From a virus: a stretch of DNA of 64,000 nt. The position numbers were made by a program, and so were the translations under genes. The notes beneath the pieces are model-generated. The model was not told the origin of the DNA, made no database searches, and was given only the letters and a program-made list of their open reading frames with translations. This document shows positions 8,659 to 18,700 of this stretch, one piece after another; positions within the stretch are counted from its first letter, which is position 1, and each line of letters starts with the position of its first letter. Where the stretch lies: positions 38,793 through 102,792 of IMG/VR virus record IMGVR_UViG_3300036770_003135; one strand, given 5' to 3'.

Positions 8659-11600
8659 TCAAATATTTCGATATTTATTCAAAGCTATTTTTATTTCTTT
8701 TTTTAACTTATCATAATCATCTTTATTTGAAGTTTTAAAACTTTCAAAAAATGCCCCATTGTCATTAATAATTTTAGATGGGTCTCTGTTATAAATTATA
8801 AATTTAGCAATACTCTCAATTACAATATTTTCATCTGAATTTGTTATATCAACAATTTGTAATCTTTGATTATTACCCCACCACTCAACAAAAAATCGTG
8901 TGTGTAATGCTAAACTCCCAAATACCGCCATTGGTTTAACTTGATTAACATTTGGTGTTGGTTGATTATTTCTATTTGGGGTATTATTACCTTCCGGTTT
9001 TGTATTACCTTCCGGTATTGTATTACCTTCCGGTATTGCATTTGTATTACCTTCCGGTATTGTATTACCTTCCGGTATTGCATTACCAGATACGTTTTTA
9101 CAAAAATATTCTAATTTAGTTTCAAAATATTGTGATTTTGGTCCCCAATATTGTAATAAATCAATTCCACCAAAGTTATTATAATTTGCTGCAAATCCTG
9201 TTGATGTACCATTTTGAAAATATAAATAACTAAATATTACTATTGCTAGTTTTTCATTAGGTGACTTACTAGCATTAGTAATACTTGATAATATTGCTGA
9301 TTTCATTTGTTCAAATTTAACAACATTTTCACTTGTTGGTGATAGGGTTTCGGTAAATTGACTGTACTGACTTACATTTGGTTTACAATTCGGTGTTTGT
9401 GTTGTTGCTGTTGAATTTTTATCTTGGCTACCTAACCTAGTTTTTTCATTGATTATATTTGTTGGTGATATCGGTTGCGCATTTTTTACAATTGTTTCTT
9501 CAATTTTTTTAACTAAATTAGTTCTTAATCCTTGTAAAAAATTTTCCAAAATAGGTAAAGAAGTAATTGGTTGTCTAACACCAACAATTTCAGTGTTAAA
9601 ATCACCTGGTGATATTGAGTGGTTAACTTCAGTAATCATATAAGGACCACTAAACATTGGTACATACCTCAAATTAAAATACATTGTCGGTTGTATTAAA
9701 GCGTTACCCATCATAGATAAGTTACAAGTATAACTTCTATTTTTATAAACAGAATAAAGTGACATATTTTGTGTTGCAATATTTCTATGTCCACCTTGAT
9801 TCGCCATTTGGTTTAATATTTCCAAAGCTTCAGATGTTGCAAGTCCAGAATTTTGACCAACTGAAAAACTTTTAAATATTTGTTGGTTTTGTACTCCAAT
9901 GTCAACATTAAAACCAACCACTTTATTTGATTTATCATAGTCTTTTTTATTTAAAAGTGATTCGTTCATAGGATTTTCAGATTCTTTTAATATATCAAAA
10001 GCATCATCTCTGAATTTGTAATCCACATTATCTTTTAAATCAACATATTGACTTGGTCTATCAATAAATTGACAAACTAACTTAGATGAAGAATCTCTAT
10101 AATCCACATTTAAAAATGTACCAAATAAATTATTAGCAAATTCCAAAGTCCCTTCTGGTTTTGGTCTCGCATCAGCTGAAACATTTTGTAACCCATAAAA
10201 ATTAATATATGATGGTAATGTCATAACAACAAAACCATTTGTTTCAATGATTGTTTGTATAAAAGATAAAACATCAACATTTAACATTATTTTAGTTGGG
10301 TCAATCATATCTTTTAAACCAAAAATATCAACTAAAACTTTATCCCCAATATTCCTACTAGCTCGGTCAACTAACATAACATCTTCAAATAATGTTTTGT
10401 TTTTATAATCATTACCCGCAATCCATTTATCATTCATAGCCTTAAACGTTTCCCATAGTTCCAATTTAGTCTGTGGGTCACCATCTAATTGATTTGGATT
10501 AACTTTTTTTTCTGTTTTTTCAATTTTCCCAATACTACTAATTAATCTAGGCCAAAAATCATTTATAATTTGTTCAATTATACTTTGATTATTTAATAAA
10601 TAAAAATCCATTTTGTTTTTAAAAAACTCAAACCCACCAGGATTTGTTAATGGGATTACGGTAGTGATTGTTAAATTACCTGGTAATGTTTGTAATATAT
10701 CATTTTTTATAAAATCTAAATCTTTATCATTAGAATATATTTTTTCTAATACTAAAATATTTGATTCTTTTACTCTAGCAATTTTATTTGATATATTTTG
10801 AATAATATCAAATGTTTTTCCATCACTTAAATTTGCGCTATAAATTAATAAATCTTCATTTAGTGGTTGACTTGTATTAATTATATTAGATTGATTTTGA
10901 TTTAATTTCTGAGTTGCATATAATTTTATTATTGGTGCAAAATTTTTTATATTTTGTTCAGTAAAAGCAACATTGAAATCAATAAAAAAATCAAATATGT
11001 ATGAATTTGTAGTGTAACCTAATTCATTTATTGTAGAAAATCCTACATAAGTTTTTAAAACATCTAATTCATTTTTATATTGAATTGTACTAGTAGGTGT
11101 TAGAGGAAATACATCAGGAGTTGTTGTTGTGTATTTTTGCCATTGAAACTTATCAGTCAAAGGTAAATTAGAAAATGAGTAGAATAATCTTTGATTATAA
11201 TTACTAGGATTACCATAAAGAAAATATATGTCCTCTTCTAAAAAATTATTAATTACACTATTAATTTGTTTAATTTGTTTTTTAGCTAGGTCGAATAATT
11301 TGTTTACACTATTTTCCGGTATTACATTACCTTCCGGTATTACATTACCTTCTGGTATTGCATTACCTTCCGGTATTGCATTACCACTACCTATTGTCAT
11401 TAAACTCCTCATTAACAATTGGAAATTGTAATACTTAATTGTTACTGATTTAGTGTCAGTAAGTTTAGTTGTAAAATTTGTTATTGGTTTTGAAAAATTC
11501 AAAAATTCATCCCTAAATGAGTTTAATATTTCTGTATCAAAAATAGAAAATAATTCTTCAATTTTAGAATAATTTATAACATTATTATTGATTGAAAAAT

Positions 11601-14600
11601 TTTGTTGTTTTTCTGTTTTCGGTAAGATTTCTTTAAGATAACTATCATAACTAGGTTTAATAACATTTCCATTATCAAAATAACCAAAGTTCGGTGCTGA
11701 CCAAAAATTTCTAACAGAACCATTATATACTGAAGTATTACCTGTTATTTCTATTTTTAATCTTGCTGATGTTGATATTTCTGAATTTGTAAAACATTCA
11801 CTCTTACTTTGATTATTACCACCCATAGATGGTAATAATATAAATGTATTCGTATCGGCTGAAATATATAATGACCAACTAGTAACATTTATAGTCCTAT
11901 TTGGTTGGTTATTATCAACTCCTTTTCCATACTTTATATCCGCAAGATTTGTAAGTAAAAAATTTAATTCTTTTTTATCTATCACTTGTTGGATGTCATT
12001 ATTTGTATAAGTATTTGCAATAATATTCTGTCTATCCAAATAGAAATAACCAAAATCATTAATTACTTTAGGATAAAACCCTAAGTTCATTATTGTTCCA
12101 CTTGCTTCATTTTTCTCTAAAACAATCGTATAATCTATTCTTCCTGTAGTAGTTGATGCTGAAAATTTGTATTCTTTTTCTTTATTTGTGGTTAGTGGAT
12201 CGTAATTTTTAACAGAATCAAAATTCTTCCAAACATCATCTAAAATATCAATACCTTCATCAATGAATTTTTGATATCTATACCATATAGAACCTATTTT
12301 TAAAATCCAAGCATATGGTAATTTATGTAAAGCTCCATATTTTTTTAGTGATGCAAATATATAATCAAACTCAGTTTGAGTTGTATTATTATAAGAATTC
12401 AATTTTTCTTTACCAGTAATTAATGGTAGACTATTCAAAAATAAATATGCTGCTTGAGTATATGGATAAGTATTTTTTGTTTTTTGTAATTCAACTCCAT
12501 TTTGGATAGCATTAACAAAATATGGGGTATTAAATATAGATGTTGTTTGTTTAAATGATACTTCACCATTATATGATGGTGAGTAATATATATTACCCTC
12601 AGTTACTAATTGTTTATTAAATTCATCAACTCTGTCGTTATAATAATTTTTAAGGTCTCCATTTGTAGGGATAGTAGTAGGTAAAGTATTTTTAAAAATA
12701 AAATGGGTGATAGGTCTATTAATATTTTGACTATTAATAGATTTAAAATTAGTTAATGTCTTGTATTCAGGACTAAAAGATATTGTATTTCTAGTTCTAT
12801 ACGCTCTATCAAATGATGTCGCATTTCCATTCGCCAAATTTTCTTTAATCCATTTTTCGTTAGTGAAAGGATAGGTATCGGTAAAATCAGGCATATTATT
12901 TTTTGTTGTACCTGTTAACCAATTAATTAAATCATTTCTTGTTTTTTCTGTTAGTGAAACTTTTGGTGTAGTTTCTAAATCACTCATTTCAGCTAATGAT
13001 TTAATTGTGAATGAATTTTTAGCTTGATTATTAATATAACTAGTATTAAAAACACCTCTTATCCAACCTTGCCAACTTGTACTTAAACCATTATTTGATA
13101 TTTCTTTTAAAACACTTTCATAATTTGTAGAATTAATTTGTAATAGTTGTAAATTTTCCAATAAATTTATTGGATTACTATCACTAAAACTTTGATTTAT
13201 ATTTGTAATTTCAACTTCTGAAACGGCATTAACAACGAATTGAGGATTACCCTTATTAATTTTACTATAATAAATAACATATTTTAATCTTTCAAAGATT
13301 TCATAAATAAATTTTACAATCTCTTGATTAAAATACACTGAATTTTTAATTGGGAATTCAATGGCATTGAACGAAACTCTCTTAACATCTTTAGTTTCAT
13401 TATCAACTATTTTAGCTGATGTATCCCTAGAAACTCTTTCAGTTAACGCTTGAATGTATTCTTCAACAAATTGCACTTCAGGCCAAACTGTATAATCTTC
13501 AGCCCCAACATAATCTTTTAATTTTTGGTCACCAGGATATCTTAACTCATAAGTTGTTTTATCTTCCGTTTGATTACTAACTATAAATTGTGGCCAAGGA
13601 TAAATAATTTCTTCATCATTTTTATCCGCGGTTGGTTCTTTGCTACCAAGAATTGCATTAATTCTTTTTGGGTTTTTATTTTGTTTCCAAGCTTTTGTAT
13701 GAACATCATCCATAAGTCTAAGAAAAGCTTCAGTATTAGCAAAAAATACTGCCAAAATATTTCTGATATTTGGTGTAAATCCTATTGGTTGTTGATTTTG
13801 TAATAATAGTGATAGTGATTCTGTAAGGTCATCTTCTATTTCTTGTTTAAATCCATCAACTTGTTTTTTCATTTTAGAAATTAATGATAAAAACCTTATA
13901 TCACCATCAAATATAAAAAAAGTAATTTTTTTTTCAGTCCCATCTTGTTTTCCTGTGATTGGATTTATGGGATAAAAACCTTTATCTTTTATATCGTTTC
14001 TAAACTGATTTATTATAAAATCTTGTAATTCTTGAGCTACTGATTCACTACCACCTCTTCTTTGTTTATAGGTTTGTTCTGTATCAATATCATCCTCAGT
14101 TACATCAAACAGATATAAAAAAGTATTTAAATCTATTTTATTCGTAACTTTTGTTTCAATTATTTGTGTTTTACCTAAAGGAACTTTACTTATTCTTTTA
14201 TATGAACCACTATTTTGTCCAACTGTTTTGTTATCATTTAATCTTCTATTAAATTCAGTAACTAAAGCATTTAATTGACTAGTTACTGAAATTGGATTAT
14301 ATCCTTTTTTTATAGTATATATTTTAGCACCATTATTTAATATATAAAAATTTGTTTTATCAATATATAATTCAAACCAAGACCCAATTTTTTTTGTTGG
14401 GTCTATTGCATTCCAATAAACTTCTTTAGCATATAAATCTAAATCTTTCTGATATATATCAATATCAGTTAGTGGTTCTAAATTAGTTTCAATAAAATTA
14501 TTTAAATCATTTTTAATAAATCTAGATAAAGTTTCATGTAAATCTTTTATTGTAAGTGGTGGAAAATTAGCTGGAATTAAATTTTTACTAATATATTCTT

Positions 14601-15444
14601 GATAAACTTCAACTACTTTTTGTCTTCCTAATTCACTTTTTATTGTTTGAGTTTTAGTTAATGTTGTACCTTTTGTATTATCTCTAGTATAGGTTGTAGG
14701 GTACATATAAGGTACAGATAACGCGTGTCCCATAGGGGTTTCAACCAAAACAGAATATTTGTAAGTATAAAAATCTAATTGTAATTTAAAATTACCTGAA
14801 ATACTATCATATCTAGCATTAAATTTAGATAACATTAAAGTTAATTTTACAGCTTTTCCATAATAACCTTTTAATGTAAGATAAAATGGTGGGTAAGGTA
14901 AATGAAAAAAAGAACCATAAGGTGAATTAGCTCCAGATTCAAATAGAGCCCTACCTCTAATATCTTCTAATTGTATTGTAATAATTGGTGTAAAATCTAA
15001 TCCTTGTCTAATCTGAATACTAGTTATACCCAACAATCCGTTATCTGTTTGGTTTAAACTTGTTTGTCTTATGTAAGATGAGTTTTCTTTTGTTTCTGGA
15101 ATTTTTTCTAAACTTATTTGATTTTGAGCATTACCCTTAAGTGAATTTTGACCTGTTATTTCATTTGTATATTCATTATCCAAAAAACGTTTTTTTCCTG
15201 GATTTAAAAAATTAATTTCAGCTATAGAAATTGTTTGTATTGAGTCTAAATTTTGGGGTGTTCCAACAGCTAATTTTGTTCGTGGTAGTACACTACATTC
15301 CAAATTGGCATACATAACCAAATCTTCTTGTTTGACATATCTCTCTTTAACTTTACCATTACCATCAATTACCTTATTAGGGTCTACTATTGTAATGTTG
15401 TTATAATCAAATGCCACAAATATATTTTCTAAACTATCTACCAT
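8659..15444 (-). CDS. Giant baseplate hub protein with C-terminal muramidase-like domain
   Basis: A 2261-residue structural protein. Residues about 140-260 and 1750-1960 look like a split hub/tube-like fold. The segment around 1925 (NLRYVPMFSGPYMITEVNHSI) matches the end of gpD/gp27-type hub proteins that close a beta-barrel in the tail tube. The C-terminal region (about 2016-2261) looks like a glucosaminidase/lysozyme-like domain (KLAIVIFSYLYFQNG and ANYNNFGGI), so this may act like T4 gp27 plus gp5 in one chain and puncture the cell wall. Two blocks of a 6-residue repeat (NAIPEG) interrupt it at about 1351-1377 and 2119-2153. The start overlaps the end of the gp53-like gene by 11 nt. Confidence 0.65.
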   Translation of the reverse strand: MVDSLENIFVAFDYNNITIVDPNKVIDGNGKVKERYVKQEDLVMYANLECSVLPRTKLAVGTPQNLDSIQTISIAEINFLNPGKKRFLDNEYTNEITGQNSLKGNAQNQISLEKIPETKENSSYIRQTSLNQTDNGLLGITSIQIRQGLDFTPIITIQLEDIRGRALFESGANSPYGSFFHLPYPPFYLTLKGYYGKAVKLTLMLSKFNARYDSISGNFKLQLDFYTYKYSVLVETPMGHALSVPYMYPTTYTRDNTKGTTLTKTQTIKSELGRQKVVEVYQEYISKNLIPANFPPLTIKDLHETLSRFIKNDLNNFIETNLEPLTDIDIYQKDLDLYAKEVYWNAIDPTKKIGSWFELYIDKTNFYILNNGAKIYTIKKGYNPISVTSQLNALVTEFNRRLNDNKTVGQNSGSYKRISKVPLGKTQIIETKVTNKIDLNTFLYLFDVTEDDIDTEQTYKQRRGGSESVAQELQDFIINQFRNDIKDKGFYPINPITGKQDGTEKKITFFIFDGDIRFLSLISKMKKQVDGFKQEIEDDLTESLSLLLQNQQPIGFTPNIRNILAVFFANTEAFLRLMDDVHTKAWKQNKNPKRINAILGSKEPTADKNDEEIIYPWPQFIVSNQTEDKTTYELRYPGDQKLKDYVGAEDYTVWPEVQFVEEYIQALTERVSRDTSAKIVDNETKDVKRVSFNAIEFPIKNSVYFNQEIVKFIYEIFERLKYVIYYSKINKGNPQFVVNAVSEVEITNINQSFSDSNPINLLENLQLLQINSTNYESVLKEISNNGLSTSWQGWIRGVFNTSYINNQAKNSFTIKSLAEMSDLETTPKVSLTEKTRNDLINWLTGTTKNNMPDFTDTYPFTNEKWIKENLANGNATSFDRAYRTRNTISFSPEYKTLTNFKSINSQNINRPITHFIFKNTLPTTIPTNGDLKNYYNDRVDEFNKQLVTEGNIYYSPSYNGEVSFKQTTSIFNTPYFVNAIQNGVELQKTKNTYPYTQAAYLFLNSLPLITGKEKLNSYNNTTQTEFDYIFASLKKYGALHKLPYAWILKIGSIWYRYQKFIDEGIDILDDVWKNFDSVKNYDPLTTNKEKEYKFSASTTTGRIDYTIVLEKNEASGTIMNLGFYPKVINDFGYFYLDRQNIIANTYTNNDIQQVIDKKELNFLLTNLADIKYGKGVDNNQPNRTINVTSWSLYISADTNTFILLPSMGGNNQSKSECFTNSEISTSARLKIEITGNTSVYNGSVRNFWSAPNFGYFDNGNVIKPSYDSYLKEILPKTEKQQNFSINNNVINYSKIEELFSIFDTEILNSFRDEFLNFSKPITNFTTKLTDTKSVTIKYYNFQLLMRSLMTIGSGNAIPEGNAIPEGNVIPEGNVIPENSVNKLFDLAKKQIKQINSVINNFLEEDIYFLYGNPSNYNQRLFYSFSNLPLTDKFQWQKYTTTTPDVFPLTPTSTIQYKNELDVLKTYVGFSTINELGYTTNSYIFDFFIDFNVAFTEQNIKNFAPIIKLYATQKLNQNQSNIINTSQPLNEDLLIYSANLSDGKTFDIIQNISNKIARVKESNILVLEKIYSNDKDLDFIKNDILQTLPGNLTITTVIPLTNPGGFEFFKNKMDFYLLNNQSIIEQIINDFWPRLISSIGKIEKTEKKVNPNQLDGDPQTKLELWETFKAMNDKWIAGNDYKNKTLFEDVMLVDRASRNIGDKVLVDIFGLKDMIDPTKIMLNVDVLSFIQTIIETNGFVVMTLPSYINFYGLQNVSADARPKPEGTLEFANNLFGTFLNVDYRDSSSKLVCQFIDRPSQYVDLKDNVDYKFRDDAFDILKESENPMNESLLNKKDYDKSNKVVGFNVDIGVQNQQIFKSFSVGQNSGLATSEALEILNQMANQGGHRNIATQNMSLYSVYKNRSYTCNLSMMGNALIQPTMYFNLRYVPMFSGPYMITEVNHSISPGDFNTEIVGVRQPITSLPILENFLQGLRTNLVKKIEETIVKNAQPISPTNIINEKTRLGSQDKNSTATTQTPNCKPNVSQYSQFTETLSPTSENVVKFEQMKSAILSSITNASKSPNEKLAIVIFSYLYFQNGTSTGFAANYNNFGGIDLLQYWGPKSQYFETKLEYFCKNVSGNAIPEGNTIPEGNTNAIPEGNTIPEGNTKPEGNNTPNRNNQPTPNVNQVKPMAVFGSLALHTRFFVEWWGNNQRLQIVDITNSDENIVIESIAKFIIYNRDPSKIINDNGAFFESFKTSNKDDYDKLKKEIKIALNKYRNI
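8984..9087. repeat. 18-bp tandem repeat block (NxIPEG), copy block 2
   Basis: Five copies of an 18-bp unit with core TTACCTTCCGGTATTG, one spaced by an extra 6 bp, all in frame inside the hub gene. Each core can fold as a small hairpin (TACC-TTCC-GGTA). Confidence 0.9.
11312..11392. repeat. 18-bp tandem repeat block (NxIPEG), copy block 1
   Basis: Four copies of the same 18-bp unit as at 8984-9087, one with a CCGG to CTGG change, in frame in the same gene 2.3 kb away. Confidence 0.9.
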
Positions 15445-15757
15445 AAAAAAAGAACAGATTTTCTAATTGATTTTTATAATCTTGTAAAGAAGCTATTAAA
15501 GGAAATGGAATTGTCAATACTGAACCATCAGGTATATTCCATTCTTCACCACCAAAACTTGGGTTAGCTAATAATATTAGCCATCCAAAAGTTGGACTAC
15601 CATAATATTCTTGTGAAATTTTATCCAATCTTGATGAATTAATCTTATATATATAAGATTTATCAGTTACCTTTTGTGGTAAATTAACATAAGGGACAAC
15701 TGTTTGTTGTCCTTCAATTAAAAATTGATCGTATCGTCCGTAGAATCTTATCGCCAT
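15434..15757 (-). CDS. Baseplate wedge protein with LysM-like fold, gp53-like
   Basis: A 107-residue protein whose centre (SRLDKISQEYYGSPTFGWLI, then ANPSF and IPDGSVLTIPFP) matches the LysM-like pattern of phage baseplate gp53 proteins: a short helix, Tyr-Gly, a Trp, Asn-Pro, then a Gly-x-x-L-x-I-P strand. T4 gp53 (196 residues) joins wedges to the hub. It overlaps the hub gene by 11 nt and touches the upstream 1378-residue gene at its start, so these three are probably translated as a coupled set. Confidence 0.65.
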   Translation of the reverse strand: MAIRFYGRYDQFLIEGQQTVVPYVNLPQKVTDKSYIYKINSSRLDKISQEYYGSPTFGWLILLANPSFGGEEWNIPDGSVLTIPFPLIASLQDYKNQLENLFFFYGR

Positions 15758-18700
15758 TAGTTGAATGTTATTTTACCATTATATGTTGATTTATCATCAT
15801 TTGCATTTTCTGTTGCGTATAGTGATTGAATTTGTTCTTTTTGTTCCGCAGTTCCTAAAGTTGGTGAAGTAATATATTGACACACTCTCTCTACTCCTGG
15901 TTTATACATAATAGTACTTAATCCTCTTGTTAACTTTCTATAATTTTGTTTTCGTTTTAATTTATTAAAAATTTGATTTTCACGTATTAATTCTCTAGAA
16001 TATTGAAAGTCCAATTGAAGTATACGAATATTAAATCTTTTTAATAAAAGTGTATATGTTCGTCTATTAGTGATTCTAAGTAACTCATCCTCTCTTAAAA
16101 CGTATTTTAAGAATTCTTGTCGTTTTGTTTTATTATTTAATATTCTTGCCATTATAACAAAAAAATCTTTTTCAGTATCGTCTTCAAAGATATTATCAGC
16201 AACTAAATCAAAAGGTTTTTCAGGATTTTCTGGTTCGTAAAAAGCTATCTTGGTGTTATCTTCACTAAGTAGTTCTACATATTGATTCATAGCATCTTCC
16301 AATTTTCCGAAATCAGTTTTCAAAGTTTCTAAAGTATCACCAGATATATTATATATTTGAGCAGAACCTCTACTATTTATCTTCCCATCAATTTCAGTTG
16401 TAACTACATTTATTTTTCTAATTGTTTGAACATATTTTTCTTGTAAGGTAACAATTTCTTGTGCATTAGTACCAAGTGAAGTAATTAATTGTTCGGAATA
16501 ATCAGAGATATATTGTTTCATATTTGCCCTAATATACCTCATAACACTCGTTAAGTTATTATATTCGTCAGTTGTATAAGATTCTTTAATTTTTGATAAA
16601 ATTGGGTCGGTATCATTATCAATGGAATCATATACTCTTTCTAAAGTACTATTTAAAAGTTCTTCCCAATTTTCAGATTTACCAAAAATTTTAATTGTTT
16701 TATCATTACCCACATTCCCCTCACTGTAATTTCTTTTAGCATTAAGTATCTGTACAAATCCTATATTATTTTCTCTTTGAACACTTTCTAATATATTAAC
16801 AAGACCTGAAAAATAGTTAGACGTTGATGATAATAGTTTATCCATAATTGATTTATAGTTAATATCACCAATTTCACCACCTTCGCCACCTTGTTCATCA
16901 GGTAATGTTAATACTATAGTTCCAATTGTGTCACCACCATCATTAATTCTAAATCTTTGATTACCTGAAGTGTTTACTGACAATTTCAATTTATCAAAGA
17001 AATCTTTAGACACTTTAGACAAGTCTTCAGTTGGGGTTGCTCTTTCGTCATAAATTTCAGTGTTAGCATAAAAATTAAATGATAATGCGTTTTGTAACTC
17101 TTCCACTGGTTTTGCGATACCCATACCACCTATAATTTTGAAATTCATACTTACATTAACAATCATTGGTTGTACACCAATTCCTTCGGGGTTTTGGTCT
17201 AATAAAGGTTCATAAGTAAAACTAACACCATCTGGTACAATCTTAGTATGAAAAAAATCACCAATTCTTAAAACTAAAATAGGAGGAGCTCCAAATGACG
17301 TATTTAAAGCATTAGTTTGTGTTAATTGATTATCAATTCCAACAGTAGGTATAGTTTCACCAGGTCTTACGCATTGATTTAAAAAAACAAGTCTAGAATT
17401 TAAACCTTCAGGTGTTGTCGAATGAAAAGTAGGACTAAAATATTTTAGTTTTTCTCTTATTGAATCATATATCATTGGAGTGTCTTCCTTTATCATATCA
17501 AAATAATCACATTCAGTTAAAAAATTTCTTAATATTTTTTTTGTGAAACTTTGTTTTAATCTGTCCAAGATATCACGATTGTCTGTTGGTTTATTTCCAG
17601 TTTCTTGTATTTGTTCATCAACTCCAATATTACTTGGTAATGTACCATAATCTGGGTTACCACTTGGGTCTTTATAAATTTCATTAAATAACTTAGTCGC
17701 GTCATCTGGATTTGATGTGTTATTTAAAGCTCTAGTAATTTGTTTAATTGTTGATGGTTCTAAATTTGGGAATCTTCTAGCTAATTCATATATATCGTAT
17801 TTTACACATCCAGCAAAAAAAGATTCAATTATTGAATCAACTTTTTCTTTTCTCGCACCCTTTAATTGTTTTCTAACAATAACATTTAATATTGATGGGT
17901 GGTCAACAACTATTTTCCAACTTAATGTTCCACTTCTTGATGTCTCTTTATAAGTATACATAGGTTCTGGTCTACCTAAAAAACTTGTTCCTTGGAAGGA
18001 TGCTGTACTAGAATCTGAAAATTTTAAATCATATGGTGGAAACCACATAATTCTACCCCCATTAGGTCCTTTTTCACAATTAGGTAAGTCATCTACAGTG
18101 AAACCAGGTCTACTTGAAGTTCTCCAAGCTAGATTCTCTATTGAGAACATATATTTTTTAGCATAAAAATTACCTTGATTATTTCTTTGAATATTGGTTG
18201 AATCACTCCCTCTTAAAGGAACAATATTTAAATTAAATGTTTTGTCTAAAATAGAACTTGGGAATCTTCTATTTTCTGTTGTTATACCAGCTTTCTTTTG
18301 TAAATCATTATAAGTGTAATAAGGAGTATCTTTAGTAAAAACTCTACCATACTCAATACCTTCTTCAGTACCTCTAGCATTATCAACATAACTCAATACT
18401 TTTGAACCTTTAGTTATTTCTTTATACCCATCATTAAAAACTTTACTAACTTGATTAATTGCATTACCAACGTGTTTTAATTTACTTTTACCTGTAACTT
18501 TATCGGCAGAATCAATTAATCTTTGAGTTTCATCTAAAATAGACCCAGGCTTTAATTTTACATTAGTTGAAATACTTTTTTGATATTGTGAAGCAATTTG
18601 GTAGGCATCTTTATCTGTTTTTCCTAATCCACCACCAATTGTTGCTTTTTTACCAGCACTATTTCTAGTCTTAGGGGAAATCCAAGTAAATCCACCATTT

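Noticed and set aside
8984-11392. CRISPR array
   Set aside because: Units are contiguous 18-bp repeats without spacers and lie in frame inside a gene.
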